Part shown: positions 27,802-37,760 of the stretch, in pieces | Layout: each line of letters begins with the position of its first letter | How positions within the stretch are numbered: position 1 is the stretch's first letter | From: Saprospira grandis DSM 2844 | GTDB lineage: Bacteria; Bacteroidota; Bacteroidia; Chitinophagales; Saprospiraceae | Length of the DNA stretch: 64,000 nt | NCBI RefSeq assembly: GCF_000275825.1 | Contig: NZ_JH719942.1 | Location: forward strand, 1,428,575 to 1,492,574 | Reading direction: 5' to 3' | Notes under the pieces: generated by a model | Databases searched by the model: none | What the model was told of the DNA's origin: nothing | Seen by the model: the letters and a program-made list of their open reading frames with translations, nothing else | Made by a program: the position numbers and the translations under genes

Positions 27802-29592
27802 TTAATCTCCTAATTTGAGAACGTCGAGGAAGGCCTTTTGAGGCACCTGAACATTCCCCACCTCTCTCATGCGTTTTTTACCCGCTTTCTGCTTTTCGAG
27901 GAGTTTACGCTTACGGCTAATATCTCCACCATAACATTTTGCGGTTACATCCTTACGGAGGGCCGAAATGGTTTCTCGAGCAACAATTTTGGCCCCAACA
28001 GCCGCCTGAATAGCAATCTGGAACTGCTGTCTGGGCAAAATCTCTTTGAGGCGTTTACAAAGACGGCGACCAAAAGCAGCGGCCTTATCTCGGTGAATTA
28101 AGCTAGAGAAGGCATCTACCGCCTCGCTATTGAGTTTGATATCGAGTTTGACCAAATCAGAAGCCCGATAATCAATGGGGGTATAATCAAAAGAGGCATA
28201 TCCTCTAGAAATTGTTTTTAGCTTATCGTAGAAATCAAAAACGATTTCTGCCAAGGGCAATTCAAAGGTAAGCTCTACCCGGTTGGTGGTAAGATAGACC
28301 TGATTCTTAATCATCCCCCGTTTTTCCATACAAAGGCCCATAATTGGTCCAATATAATCTGGAGACGTAATAATTTGCGCTTGGATATAAGGCTCTTCTA
28401 CCCGGTCCAAAATAGTCGGTTCGGGCAATTCTGAGGGGTTATTCACGATAATCTCCTCCCCTTTTTTGTTGTAGGCAAAATAGCCTACGTTGGGTACGGT
28501 CGTAATGACGTTTTGGTCAAACTCTCGCTCTAGGCGCTCTTGGATAATCTCCAAGTGCAGCATCCCTAAAAAACCGCAGCGGAAACCAAAGCCTAATGCG
28601 GCTGAAGTTTCGGGGGTAAAGATGAGAGAAGCATCATTGAGTTGTAGTTTTTCGAGGGCATCGCGAAGGTCCTCAAAATCGTCATTATCAATAGGGAAAA
28701 TACCGGCAAAGACCATAGGTTTTACTTCCTCAAAGCCCTTTACGGGGCTGAGTGTGGGATTTTCTTGCAAAGTGAGCGTATCTCCCACTTTAATATCGCT
28801 AGAATCCTTAGTTCCTGTAATTACATAACCTACCGCCCCTGCAGATAGCTCTTTTTCGGGTTGTTGGATCATTTTGAGTACGCCAATTTCATTGGCTTGC
28901 AAGTTCTTTTTATTGCTAAAGAACTGCACCACATCATTTTTGCGAATCTTGCCATTAAAGATGCGGAAATAAGCAATAACGCCTCGGTATTTATCAAATA
29001 CAGAGTCGAAGATCATAGCTTGTAGGGGGGCATCGGGATCGCCTTTTGGGGCGGGAATGCGGTTGATAATTGCCTCAAAGATTTTGTCTACGCCTTCGCC
29101 TGTTTTACCGCTAGCGCTCAAAATATCATCGGGATCGCAGCCCAGCAAATCAATTACCTCTTCTGATACTTCTTCGACCATAGCCGAGGGCATATCAATT
29201 TTGTTGAGGACCGGAATAATTTCTAGGTCGTGCTCGATGGCCAAATAGAGGTTAGAGATAGTTTGGGCCTGTACGCCTTGGGTGGCATCTACTAAAAGTA
29301 GGGCGCCTTCACAGGCGGCAATAGATCGAGAGACCTCATAAGAGAAATCTACGTGGCCGGGAGTGTCGATGAGGTTGAAGATATAGGTTTCTCCCTCATG
29401 TTCATGTTGAATTTGGATAGCGTGGGCCTTGATGGTAATCCCTCTTTCTCTTTCGAGGTCCATATCATCTAGGGCTTGGCTTTGCATTTCACGTTCAGAG
29501 ATGGCGTTGGTCATCTCGAGCATACGGTCGGCCAAGGTACTTTTTCCGTGGTCGATATGGGCAATAATGCAGAAATTGCGAATATTTTTCAT
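27802..29592 (-). CDS. lepA: Elongation factor 4 (LepA) GTPase
   Basis: 596 aa, the usual length. G domain motifs AHIDHGKST (11-19), DTPGHVDF and NKIDMPSA are intact; domains II, III and V follow, with the LepA-specific C-terminal domain ([22 protein letters not shown]) that separates it from EF-G. LepA acts on ribosomes in initiation or back-translocation. The ATG at 29592 gives the family start [16 protein letters not shown]. 414 bp upstream contain repeat copy 11. Confidence 0.96.
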   Translation of the reverse strand: MKNIRNFCIIAHIDHGKSTLADRMLEMTNAISEREMQSQALDDMDLERERGITIKAHAIQIQHEHEGETYIFNLIDTPGHVDFSYEVSRSIAACEGALLLVDATQGVQAQTISNLYLAIEHDLEIIPVLNKIDMPSAMVEEVSEEVIDLLGCDPDDILSASGKTGEGVDKIFEAIINRIPAPKGDPDAPLQAMIFDSVFDKYRGVIAYFRIFNGKIRKNDVVQFFSNKKNLQANEIGVLKMIQQPEKELSAGAVGYVITGTKDSSDIKVGDTLTLQENPTLSPVKGFEEVKPMVFAGIFPIDNDDFEDLRDALEKLQLNDASLIFTPETSAALGFGFRCGFLGMLHLEIIQERLEREFDQNVITTVPNVGYFAYNKKGEEIIVNNPSELPEPTILDRVEEPYIQAQIITSPDYIGPIMGLCMEKRGMIKNQVYLTTNRVELTFELPLAEIVFDFYDKLKTISRGYASFDYTPIDYRASDLVKLDIKLNSEAVDAFSSLIHRDKAAAFGRRLCKRLKEILPRQQFQIAIQAAVGAKIVARETISALRKDVTAKCYGGDISRKRKLLEKQKAGKKRMREVGNVQVPQKAFLDVLKLGD

Positions 29593-29760
29593 GTAATCTA
29601 CTTAGTCTCAAAATGGAAAAAACGGGCAAATAGGGCCGTTTTTTTAATGAAAATCATCAAAAGGTGTTGGTCTACAAAAATAGGGGAAAACTATGGCATT
29701 GAAGAATTTTAGTCTTGAAATTGCTAGAATTCGGCGATTCTGGCCCTTCTGCGCTTTACA

Positions 29761-29984
29761 GGCCCGAAGGGCCGCAGGCCACAACAAGCCCTTTAGGGCG
29801 CAGTTCGACGACCAAAGGGAGTAACCGATGTGCAGCAGTGCGGCGCAGCCGCAGACCCAGGCCGTCAGGCCGCAGGGCCGAGCAGACCTGCGAGCTGCGA
29901 CAACCAGCCCCCTATAGGGGCGCCAGTTCGACGACCAAAGGGAGTAAACATAGCGCCGCAAGGCGAAGCCGCAGCGGAGGCCCC
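29761..29984 (-). repeat. GC-rich multi-hairpin repeat, copy 11, with two 48-bp cassettes
   Basis: Left end GGGGCCTCCGC; the normal GCTAGGCC right end is replaced by a cassette (29779-29826, stem GCCCT/AGGGC). A second cassette sits in the left arm (29898-29949, stem CCCCT/AGGGG). Other stems GCGGC/GCCGC and GGCC/GGCC. The flanks 29593-29760 and 29985-30006 hold no gene. Confidence 0.83.
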
Positions 29985-30006
29985 AAAAACTACTAAATTT
30001 ATACCT

Positions 30007-31071
30007 TTAGAGCTGCTTTTTTTGCTTGCGATTGATCAGATAAAAGGAAAAGCTGGTGAGTAAAACGGCAATTAAAAGCAAGACTAGAAGGAGTTCTAGG
30101 CTGCCCAAAAACTGCAACTGAAAGGCGATGCCAATGAAGAGCAGATTGACGAGGGCCAAAATGGCGGTAGCTTGCATATGGCTACAGCCGAGATCGATGA
30201 GGATATGATGAATATGTGTTCGGTCGGGTTGGAAGGGGGATTTGCCTCTCATGGCTCTGAGGCTAAAGACCCTGAGGGTATCAAAAAGGGGGATAATCAG
30301 GATAGCGATAGCTACGGCTGGCACCGATTCCACATAATAATGCTCATGTGGCAATTTATTGCTTTCGATAAAAGAAACGGCTAAAACAGAGAGGGTGAGG
30401 CCCAGCAAAAGCGAGCCTGTATCGCCCATAAAAATCTTGGCGGGGCTTGCATTATAATAGAGAAAAGCGGCCAGCGAGCCCAGCATAGCAAAGGCCAAGA
30501 TGGCCAAATCGAGGCGGCCAAACTGATAGAACCAAAGGCCCAGCGTTCCGCAACAAATAATGCCAATAGTAGCCGCCAAGCCATTGATGCCATCAATGAG
30601 ATTGAGGGCATTGATAATGACCAGCATACTGAAGGCCGAAAGCGGGGCCGCCAAGGCATAGGGAATATCATTGATGCCAAAAATACCATAGAGGCTACTG
30701 AGATAAATGTCTGCTTTGAAGACCAAAATACAGGCGGCCACAATTTGGCCCAAAAACTTTTTGACGGGACTGAGCGGGATGATATCATCCTTGGCCCCAA
30801 TCAGGAAAATGATAATATAGGCACAAAGGACATATTGTACATAGCGGTGGGCGGGGTAGGCCGCACTATCGAAGGGAATCCAAAAGGTAATTGAAAAAAT
30901 AAGGCCTGCAAAAACACCTAAGCCGCCAAGGGTGGGAATGCTTCGGCTATGCGAACGGCGTTCTCCAGGTTCATCGCAAAGATTCTTTTCTATAGCGATT
31001 TTAATAATGGAGGGAATCGCAAAAAAGGTAATAATAAAGGCCGTAATGAAGCTCGGGATGAGGTCAAACAT
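30007..31071 (-). CDS. MraY/WecA-type undecaprenyl-phosphate sugar-1-phosphate transferase
   Basis: 354 aa, almost entirely membrane helices. Conserved cytosolic loops of the glycosyltransferase-4 family are present: DEPGERRSHSRSIPTLGG near residue 32, NALNLIDGINGLAA (aspartates for Mg2+), FMGDTGSLLLG, and the RTHIHHILIDLG loop typical of the WecA/TagO branch rather than MraY. Such enzymes attach a sugar-1-phosphate, often GlcNAc-1-P, to undecaprenyl phosphate as the first step of O-antigen, teichoic or exopolysaccharide synthesis. No glycan cluster flanks it. Confidence 0.9.
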   Translation of the reverse strand: MFDLIPSFITAFIITFFAIPSIIKIAIEKNLCDEPGERRSHSRSIPTLGGLGVFAGLIFSITFWIPFDSAAYPAHRYVQYVLCAYIIIFLIGAKDDIIPLSPVKKFLGQIVAACILVFKADIYLSSLYGIFGINDIPYALAAPLSAFSMLVIINALNLIDGINGLAATIGIICCGTLGLWFYQFGRLDLAILAFAMLGSLAAFLYYNASPAKIFMGDTGSLLLGLTLSVLAVSFIESNKLPHEHYYVESVPAVAIAILIIPLFDTLRVFSLRAMRGKSPFQPDRTHIHHILIDLGCSHMQATAILALVNLLFIGIAFQLQFLGSLELLLVLLLIAVLLTSFSFYLINRKQKKQL

Positions 31072-31093
31072 AAGTTATTGGTTGGTCCAAAAA

Positions 31094-31130
31094 AAAGCAG
31101 AAGCGCCCGCAAGGGAGATGCTTCTGCTTT
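31094..31130 (-). terminator. Terminator of the OmpA-family gene
   Basis: 11-bp stem AAAGCAGAAGC / GCTTCTGCTTT with a 15-nt loop, followed on the minus strand by eight T. Confidence 0.85.
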
Positions 31131-31156
31131 GTTCTTTTATCAATTAGATGGCCATT

Positions 31157-33055
31157 TTAGTAGGCTCTCTGTACGCGAATTTCTGCGCGGCGATTTTTAG
31201 ATTTGCTGCCCTCTACATTGGGGGCAATGGGGTAACGCTCTCCATAAGCATTAAACTTGAGGCGGCGATCATCTACGCCTGCACCACTGATATAGCGGAG
31301 GATAGATTTTGCCCGGCGCTCCGAAAGCTCTAGGTTATAGACTTCTGAGCCATCACCATCGGCATGGCCGGCTACCTGTAGTTCTAAAATGGCACAGCGG
31401 CGCATGGCTTCTACAATGCGGTTGAGGGCGCGAAGAGAGTTGGCATCGGCTTGGCCAGCATCATAATCAAAATAGATAGCGGCCCGAAGCTCGCTGAGGT
31501 CCAATTGCTGGCAGTAGGCGGCCTCTTGAGGAGTTAGCTGCTTGACAGGTGCATAACCCGTGAGGTTGCTATTGGCAAACTTATCGGAAATGGGATTACC
31601 GAGGCTGATGCCTCCTGTACGTGCGCCAGAAGGATCGGGATTAGAGCCCCAAGCCCAGAGGTTGTTTTCGGTATCTACTTTCTGTCCATTGGCATAAAGG
31701 AAACCATCATCGCCAATGTTCATGACTTCATCATTCTCATTCAGGATTTGGCCTTTTTCTAGGCGGTAGCCGCCTGTAGTGGTCAATTTTTCTTCTGTTT
31801 TGGCATTCATGATGTTTCCATCTACATCAATTTCTAGGACATTGCCAAACTTATCTTGGATCGTTTTCCCCCCATTGGTGGTCGTATAGCCTTTTTCATT
31901 GAAGTCGCTTTGCGTGCGTACTGCATCCACCAAAGCCTTGAGGCTATCGAGTTGTTTTTTAGGCATGGGGCAACCTGCATATTCATCGGTGCCATAATAA
32001 TCGGGGCACATATCTAGGGCATCTTGCACGCCATCACCATCGGCATCGGGGCAGCCATTGGCCGTAAATGAGCCAGACTCATTGGGGCAAAGATCATCCG
32101 CATCAGCAATGCCATCGCCATCGGCATCCTCGCCGCCGCCCATACCATCGGGGCAACCATTTTCATTCTCAGAATAGATATCTGGGCAATTATCTTCGGG
32201 GTCAATAATGCCATCATAATCGCTATCTGCACAACCTTCTAGGTTGGCAAAACCGGCTTGTTGTGGACATTTATCATCAATATCCTTGATGCCATCGCCA
32301 TCGCTATCGGGGCAACCCATTGTCTTTTGAGAGCCATAAATATCGGGACAAAGGTCATTTTCATCAGGCACGCCGTCATAGTCGCGGTCGGGCGCTTTGG
32401 GTCCATCCTGTTTGGCCAACTCAATAAATTCTGTATTATCCGTTTTCTTTTGCGTTTTGCCCAATTGCACGGTCAAGCCAACAGAATGATGCAAAACACC
32501 AATCATTTCTTGGCCATCAGGCAAGAGAAAATGCGGATTGTAATTCGATTGGGCCGTAATGGTTAGGGGCGTTTTGGGCAGATGATAATGAAAACCCAGG
32601 CCAACCGGCACATACAGGCTCCAACTGCCAAAATCACCATAACTGCTTCCGCCAACACCCACTTTAAAGAAGGGCACAAAAGCCGAGTTTTTATCCATAA
32701 TGCCTCCGTCTAAACGGAAACGCAGGGCCATTTGGCCCGACAAAAAGTTGCTGCGGTTGCCATAATTCCCCTGATCTGCCGCCAAAGCCGAGGAAGAATC
32801 TAGCGGATGGGCCAAACGAGCAAAATTGGTCTCCACGCCTAGGTCAAAGTAACTGCCAATGCGGCGCATCAAAGAGAGCTCTACGCCCGTCCCATACTTT
32901 TCGGGGGCAAAAAGATCGGTTCCTTCTAGGGCATAAAAACTATAGGCCCCCGGATAAATACCAAGACCCCAAGGATTTCGAGCAGACTGTGCTTGCAAGT
33001 TGCTGCCATTGTAGACCAACAGGGCCAACAACAACAAATAAGAAAACTGTTTCAT
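31157..33055 (-). CDS. OmpA-family outer-membrane protein with thrombospondin type-3 repeats
   Basis: 632 aa from the ATG at 33055, which places the signal peptide (FSYLLLLALLVYNGSNLQAQ) at the start; the longer frame to 33172 adds 39 unlikely residues. Order: a barrel-like N-domain (to about 200), five or more calcium-binding TSP3 repeats (DYDGVPDENDLCPD, DSDGDGIKDIDDKCP, DADGDGIADADDLCPN and so on), a linker, then an OmpA-like peptidoglycan-binding domain (IYFDYDAGQADANSL, VAGHADGDGSEVYNLELSERRA). It should tie the outer membrane to the wall. Close relatives are abundant surface proteins in Bacteroidota. Confidence 0.92.
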   Translation of the reverse strand: MKQFSYLLLLALLVYNGSNLQAQSARNPWGLGIYPGAYSFYALEGTDLFAPEKYGTGVELSLMRRIGSYFDLGVETNFARLAHPLDSSSALAADQGNYGNRSNFLSGQMALRFRLDGGIMDKNSAFVPFFKVGVGGSSYGDFGSWSLYVPVGLGFHYHLPKTPLTITAQSNYNPHFLLPDGQEMIGVLHHSVGLTVQLGKTQKKTDNTEFIELAKQDGPKAPDRDYDGVPDENDLCPDIYGSQKTMGCPDSDGDGIKDIDDKCPQQAGFANLEGCADSDYDGIIDPEDNCPDIYSENENGCPDGMGGGEDADGDGIADADDLCPNESGSFTANGCPDADGDGVQDALDMCPDYYGTDEYAGCPMPKKQLDSLKALVDAVRTQSDFNEKGYTTTNGGKTIQDKFGNVLEIDVDGNIMNAKTEEKLTTTGGYRLEKGQILNENDEVMNIGDDGFLYANGQKVDTENNLWAWGSNPDPSGARTGGISLGNPISDKFANSNLTGYAPVKQLTPQEAAYCQQLDLSELRAAIYFDYDAGQADANSLRALNRIVEAMRRCAILELQVAGHADGDGSEVYNLELSERRAKSILRYISGAGVDDRRLKFNAYGERYPIAPNVEGSKSKNRRAEIRVQRAY

Positions 33056-33227
33056 AAGAATAGGTATAGCTATACTTTTTAAGGTTTGAAGAGGCGTCCC
33101 TCTCCCAAGGTTCGAAGATACAAAGCTTTTTGCGGATTTGCGGACTCGCAGCTCCTTTTTTACATTTCCCAAACCGCTGAAGTACTCCTTTTTAAGGCCC
33201 TAAGTCTTTTGTCTTTTCTTGTTTTTT

Positions 33228-33347
33228 GGGGCCCGCGGCCGCCTAGGGCGGCCGCCGCTATGCTGCGGGGCTCACAGGTCTGTTCGGCCCTTCGCTGGCT
33301 TCGCCAGCTCGGTCTGGCCTGCGGCCACCCCTCCGCAGCGCTGGGCC
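33228..33347 (+). repeat. GC-rich multi-hairpin repeat, copy 12 (GGCCC/GGGCC type)
   Basis: Stems GCGGCCGCC/GGCGGCCGC, GCTGGC-TTC-GCCAGC, GGCC-TGC-GGCC; right end GCGCTGGGCC. Confidence 0.86.
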
Positions 33348-33457
33348 TGCTCATCTGTTGTTTTCCACTTAAGTTTGTTCTTCGGCCCTCCTTTTATGCC
33401 GTTCTGAAGATATTATCCGGTTTCATAGCGATCAAGCTCATTCGGCCAAGCTAATCT

Positions 33458-33585
33458 GGCCTAGCGATGCGGCGGGGGGGCCGAAGGCCAGACCAAGCTT
33501 TTGAGCAAAGCGAAAAAGCGAAGGGCCGAGCAGACTTGCGAGCCCCAAAGCGTAGCGCCGACGACCGAAGGGAGGCGGAGGCCCC
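33458..33585 (-). repeat. GC-rich multi-hairpin repeat, copy 13 (GGCCT/AGGCC type)
   Basis: Opposite in direction to copy 12, 110 bp away. A/T-rich arm GCTTTTT/AAAAGC around TCGCTTTGC; left arm contains a fragment of the 48-bp cassette (GACGACCGAAGGGAG). The DNA between copies 12 and 13, and 33586-33725 before the next gene, show no gene. Confidence 0.83.
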
Positions 33586-33725
33586 AAAACACCCCCTTCT
33601 CCTCCAATAAAATCTATAATTGATCTAATAAAAGAAAGGGTATTTAAAGAGCCTTAGAGATATTTGTATCTTTAGCTAGTAGAAAAGTGAATACTATTAT
33701 TTTACCCTTAGAATTAGACTAGCCT

Positions 33726-36692
33726 ATGTCCTCAAAAATTAGCATCTTTAGCTGCCTACTCAGTTTATGTTGTCTGAGTTGGAGTTGTAGTCCATCAGAA
33801 AAAAAGACAGAAGAAAAAGAAATGACAAAGTATCAATACGAAACAGTAGAGAACGACCCTTTGGGGACCAAAATCTATACCCTCAAAAATGGCCTGAAGG
33901 TCTATATGAGCGTCAATAAAGACGAGCCACGTATCCAAACCTATATTGCCACCCGTGCAGGTTCTAAAAATGACCCCGCCGATGCAACAGGTTTGGCCCA
34001 CTACCTAGAGCATATGCTCTTTAAAGGCAGCTCTAAAATTGGGGCCTTAGATTGGGAGAAAGAAAAGCCCATGCTCGATGAAATTTCGGTCCTCTATGAA
34101 GAGCATTTCAAGGCCGATCCAGAAGCCCGCAAGGCCATCTATAAAAAGATTGATAGCCTCTCATTTGAAGCTGCAAAATTAGTAGCCGCCAATGAGTACG
34201 ACAAAATGATCTCTCAATTGGGGGCCAAAGGGACCAACGCCTATACCTCTTTGGACCAAACCGTTTATGTAAATGATATTCCATCTAACGAACTAGAGCG
34301 TTGGATGAAAGTAGAGTCAGAGCGCTTTGGCGAATTGGTTCTCCGTCTCTTTCATACCGAGCTAGAAGCCGTTTATGAAGAGTTTAATATTGGGCAGAGC
34401 AATGATGGCCGCAAGGTGTTTCAGGCCTTTATGTCGGGCCTACTCCCCAACCACCCTTATGGCACACAAACGACCATTGGAACCAGCGAGCACCTCAAGC
34501 GTCCCTCTATGGTTAAGATCCATGAGTTCTTCAACACCTACTATGTACCTAATAATATGGCCATCGTTTTGGCTGGAGACTTTGATCCCGACCAAACCGT
34601 AGAACTGATTGAAAAGTACTTTGGGGGCTATGAAAGCAAAGAGGTTCCCCAATTTGAGAAAAAACCTTTGCCCGAGCGCAAAGAAATGATCGTCAAAGAG
34701 GTAGTTGGCCAAGAAGCCGCTGTTCTCGATATGGGTTGGGTGGCACCTGGCGCAGGTACAGATGAGGCCCTAATCGCAGATATTGCCATGGGCATTTTGT
34801 CTAATGGTAAGGCCGGTTTGATTGACCTTAACTTGGTCCAAAAGCAAGCCGTAGGAAGCAATAGCATGGCCTTTTGCTGGACCGCCAACGATTATTCTTT
34901 CTTGGGCATTTATGCCTACCCCAAACCCGGCCAAAGTCTAGAAGAAGCCAAGGAATTGGTCTTGGAACAGGTTCGCAAACTCAAAGCTGGCGAATTTGAA
35001 GACTGGATGATTGAGGCCGTGATCAATGATATGGAGTATCGCTACCAAAAGTCATTGGAAAGCAACCGTGGCCGTGCCGGCCAAATGCTCGATGCCTTTA
35101 TTAGCAATCAGGATTGGGCCACCGTAAGCAATAAGTTTGCTCGCATGCGCAAATTTAGCAAGCAACAAATTACCGACTTTGCCAAAACCTATATGGGCGA
35201 AGATAATGGTGTAGTGGTCTTCAAAAGAGAAGGCCAAGATGATAATATCTCTAAGGTAGACAAGCCTAGCATTACCGCCGTAGAGCCCGCTAAAGATACA
35301 CTTTCTACTTTCCGCCAAGCTTTTGAGGAAATGCCTAGCCAAAACCTCAGCCCGCAGTTTGTCGATTTCAAAGAAGCCATTCAACAGAGCCAACTCAAAG
35401 GTAAGCTTCCTTTTGACTATGTACAGAACAAGACCAACGAGACCTTTAGCCTCTATTATATCCTTGAGATGGGCTCACAAAATGATAAGGTTTTGCCTAT
35501 TGCCGTGCGTTATCTTCCCTTCTTGGGCACAGATAAGTACAGCCCTGAGCAACTGCAGCAAGAGTTCTTCAAGTTGGGCCTCAGCTTCGATGTATACACT
35601 AGTGGAGATGTTAGCTATGTGACCCTTCGCGGTCTCGATCGCTCTTTCCAAGAAGGTGTAACCCTCTTTGAGCACATTTTGGCCCATGCCAACCCCAATG
35701 AGGAAGCGCTCAAGAATCTAGTGGCCCAAATCAAAAAGGACCGCCTAGATGCCAAAAAAGACAAGCGCCAAATCCTCAATAATGCCATGTTTAACTATGC
35801 TCGCTATGGCGAAAAATCGCCCTTTAGAGATATCTTGAGCTTTGAGGAAATGGATGCCTTGACGGCCAAGCAATTGGTAGACAAAATCAAGAGCCTGACC
35901 CAATATGAGCATTCTATATTTTATTATGGTAGCCAAGAGCAGGCAGATATTGCCAAGGTTTTGGAAATGGAGCACAAAATTGCCGATCAGTTGCTTGCCT
36001 GTCCCAAACGCCCTGACTTTAAGGAGCTGGCCACCGAAAAGGACCAGGTTATCTTCGTTCCTTTTGCGGGTATGCCTCAGGCCGAAATCATGATGGTGTC
36101 TAAGGGAACCGAAGGCTTCAATCTAGAAGAAAACATCATGTCGCAGCTCTACAATGAGTACTTTGGTGCCGGTTTGTCTTCTATTGTTTTCCAAGAAATC
36201 CGGGAAAAGCGCGCTTTGGCTTATTCTGCTTATGCCTTCAACAGCTCGCCCGTTCGTGCCGATGATTCGCATTATTTCCGTGCCTTTGTTGGTACACAAT
36301 CAGATAAAATCAAGCAGGCAATTCCGGCCATGAAAGGCATTATCGAGGAAGTGCCTGTGGTAGAGGATCAGCTCAATAATGCCATTGGGGCCATCCTCAA
36401 AAAGCTAGAAGCCGACCGCCTCAAGGGCTCTGATGTTTATTGGACCTACCGCAGCAATAAAAAGCGCGGCTACACTCAAGACCTCCGCAAAGACAGCTAT
36501 GAGTTCTTCTCTGGCCTCAATGTAGAGGGCAAAGGTGGCCTAGAGGCCTTCAATAAATTCCATAAAGCAAAGATCAAAGACCGCAAATACACGGTTTTGG
36601 TCCTTGGCGATAAGAGCCGCATGGATACCGATTACCTCAAATCATTGGGCGATTATAAAGAGCTCTCTGTAGATCAGGTATTTGGTTATTAA
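33726..36692 (+). CDS. M16-family (pitrilysin/insulinase-like) zinc peptidase lipoprotein
   Basis: 988 aa. Lipoprotein signal ending LSWSC (Cys21). The inverted zinc motif HxxEH is intact as HYLEH (His92, Glu95, His96), with the third ligand in LEAVYEEF about 75 residues later. Two M16 halves are present: the active N-terminal one and an inactive C-terminal one, where REKRALAYSAYAF near 835 carries the R/Y substrate-binding pair. It probably degrades peptides in the periplasm or at the outer membrane. Single gene with its own terminator at 36960. A possible -7 box, GATATTTG, lies at 33659-33666. Confidence 0.92.
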   Translation: MSSKISIFSCLLSLCCLSWSCSPSEKKTEEKEMTKYQYETVENDPLGTKIYTLKNGLKVYMSVNKDEPRIQTYIATRAGSKNDPADATGLAHYLEHMLFKGSSKIGALDWEKEKPMLDEISVLYEEHFKADPEARKAIYKKIDSLSFEAAKLVAANEYDKMISQLGAKGTNAYTSLDQTVYVNDIPSNELERWMKVESERFGELVLRLFHTELEAVYEEFNIGQSNDGRKVFQAFMSGLLPNHPYGTQTTIGTSEHLKRPSMVKIHEFFNTYYVPNNMAIVLAGDFDPDQTVELIEKYFGGYESKEVPQFEKKPLPERKEMIVKEVVGQEAAVLDMGWVAPGAGTDEALIADIAMGILSNGKAGLIDLNLVQKQAVGSNSMAFCWTANDYSFLGIYAYPKPGQSLEEAKELVLEQVRKLKAGEFEDWMIEAVINDMEYRYQKSLESNRGRAGQMLDAFISNQDWATVSNKFARMRKFSKQQITDFAKTYMGEDNGVVVFKREGQDDNISKVDKPSITAVEPAKDTLSTFRQAFEEMPSQNLSPQFVDFKEAIQQSQLKGKLPFDYVQNKTNETFSLYYILEMGSQNDKVLPIAVRYLPFLGTDKYSPEQLQQEFFKLGLSFDVYTSGDVSYVTLRGLDRSFQEGVTLFEHILAHANPNEEALKNLVAQIKKDRLDAKKDKRQILNNAMFNYARYGEKSPFRDILSFEEMDALTAKQLVDKIKSLTQYEHSIFYYGSQEQADIAKVLEMEHKIADQLLACPKRPDFKELATEKDQVIFVPFAGMPQAEIMMVSKGTEGFNLEENIMSQLYNEYFGAGLSSIVFQEIREKRALAYSAYAFNSSPVRADDSHYFRAFVGTQSDKIKQAIPAMKGIIEEVPVVEDQLNNAIGAILKKLEADRLKGSDVYWTYRSNKKRGYTQDLRKDSYEFFSGLNVEGKGGLEAFNKFHKAKIKDRKYTVLVLGDKSRMDTDYLKSLGDYKELSVDQVFGY

Positions 36693-36701
36693 ACTGTTTT
36701 T

Positions 36702-36952
36702 GGGGCCTCCGCTGCGGCTTCGCCTTGCGGCGCTACGTTTTGGGGCTCGCAAGTCTGCTCGGCCGTTCGCCAGCAAGCTGGCTCGGTCTGGCCTTCGGCC
36801 ACCCCGCCACATCGCTAGGCCGACGGCCCTTCGGGCCTATTCTAGCCGTCGGCCCGCCAGATCGGTTACTCCCTTTGGTCGTCGAACTGCGCCCTAAAGG
36901 GCTTGTTGTGGCCGACGGCCCTTCGGGCCTATGCTGGCCTAGGTCTGGCCCC
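36702..36952 (+). repeat. GC-rich multi-hairpin repeat, copy 14, extended, with one cassette
   Basis: GGCCT/AGGCC ends; inner stems GGC-TTC-GCC inside CCGC/GCGG, GCCAGC/GCTGGC, GGCC/GGCC, GGCCC/GGGCC. A 48-bp cassette (36864-36911, stem GCCCT-AA-AGGGC) follows, then a second GGCCC/GGGCC arm. Begins 9 bp after the M16 stop. Confidence 0.85.
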
Positions 36953-36959
36953 AAAAGCT

Positions 36960-36993
36960 AGCCCCCAGTTTTGCATCTGCAAAGCTGGGGGCT
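36960..36993 (+). terminator. Terminator between convergent M16 and HNH genes
   Basis: Stem AGCCCCCAG / CTGGGGGCT with an inner TTTGCA/TGCAAA pair, followed by six T on the plus strand. Confidence 0.85.
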
Positions 36994-36997
36994 TTTT

Positions 36998-37759
36998 TCA
37001 TCCCTTAAAAATATCTTTTCGGTGTATCGCTAAAAAATCAGGATTGGGCAAAAAACGATGGGGTAATATTAGACGCTTTTCTTTATAAGGCAAAAAAAAC
37101 TGTTTGGCCCATAAGCTGTTTTCTTCTTGCTCTAATTCTTCAGATAACAACAAGCAATAATTTTCATCAAAGCTAATCAGGCCCCGGTCAAAAGCTTTAT
37201 CATGCAAGCTGTTTAAACATAATCCATTTTGTGGATTGAGCCGTTCTTTTTTGGCCCTAGCCCAAGGGACAATATGACTCGCTACCAATAATTCTAATTG
37301 AGATAGGCCCGTCAAACAACAGCGGTAGTTATAATTGCTCAGGACCATCTTTCGGAATACCCCCTGTTTTCGCCTTTGCTTTTGCCAGCCCCAAATATCC
37401 TCCCCCAACTCAGAAGAGGGCGCTTGCTGAAGTGGCCCAGTTGCAGTGGTCTGTTGGCTTAAAAGCTCATCGGTCTGGGCCATCATCTCCTCCCAGTTTT
37501 CCTGAAAGGCATTCCAAATCTCCTCTTCTAGTTTAGCTCCATTTTTCAACCCACTAATTCCCTGCGCTTTTAGGGCCGGATCCAGACGACCAAAGTTGCC
37601 CAGCTTCATTTTTACCGCAGAAGGTTTACGGCCAATTAAGCTTGCACACGCTTGGACCAAAGGATGCTTATCTACAATCTTGGCAAAAGGAATTTGACAA
37701 TAATAATAGAAAGCAATTATGGTTTCTTCTCTACTCCATTTACGTCTTTTCTCTTGCAT
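36998..37759 (-). CDS. HNH endonuclease-like protein
   Basis: 253 aa from the ATG at 37759, one base after the stop of the LRR gene; a TTG further up is in frame but would overlap. The C-terminal part has the HNH core: YRCCLTGL, then LLVASHIVPWA (first catalytic His), then LNPQNGLCLNSLHDKAFDRG with the Asn and last His. This fits the HNH_2 type of nuclease, often found in restriction-like genes. The N-terminal 120 residues look like a helical DNA-reading domain (KWSREETIIAFYYYCQ, GRKPSAVKMKLGNF). It may be a restriction or mobile-element nuclease; no methylase is nearby. Confidence 0.82.
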   Translation of the reverse strand: MQEKRRKWSREETIIAFYYYCQIPFAKIVDKHPLVQACASLIGRKPSAVKMKLGNFGRLDPALKAQGISGLKNGAKLEEEIWNAFQENWEEMMAQTDELLSQQTTATGPLQQAPSSELGEDIWGWQKQRRKQGVFRKMVLSNYNYRCCLTGLSQLELLVASHIVPWARAKKERLNPQNGLCLNSLHDKAFDRGLISFDENYCLLLSEELEQEENSLWAKQFFLPYKEKRLILPHRFLPNPDFLAIHRKDIFKG

Positions 37760-37760
37760 A

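Noticed and set aside
33056..33172. 39-residue N-terminal extension of the OmpA-family protein
   Set aside because: The signal peptide begins at the ATG at 33055.
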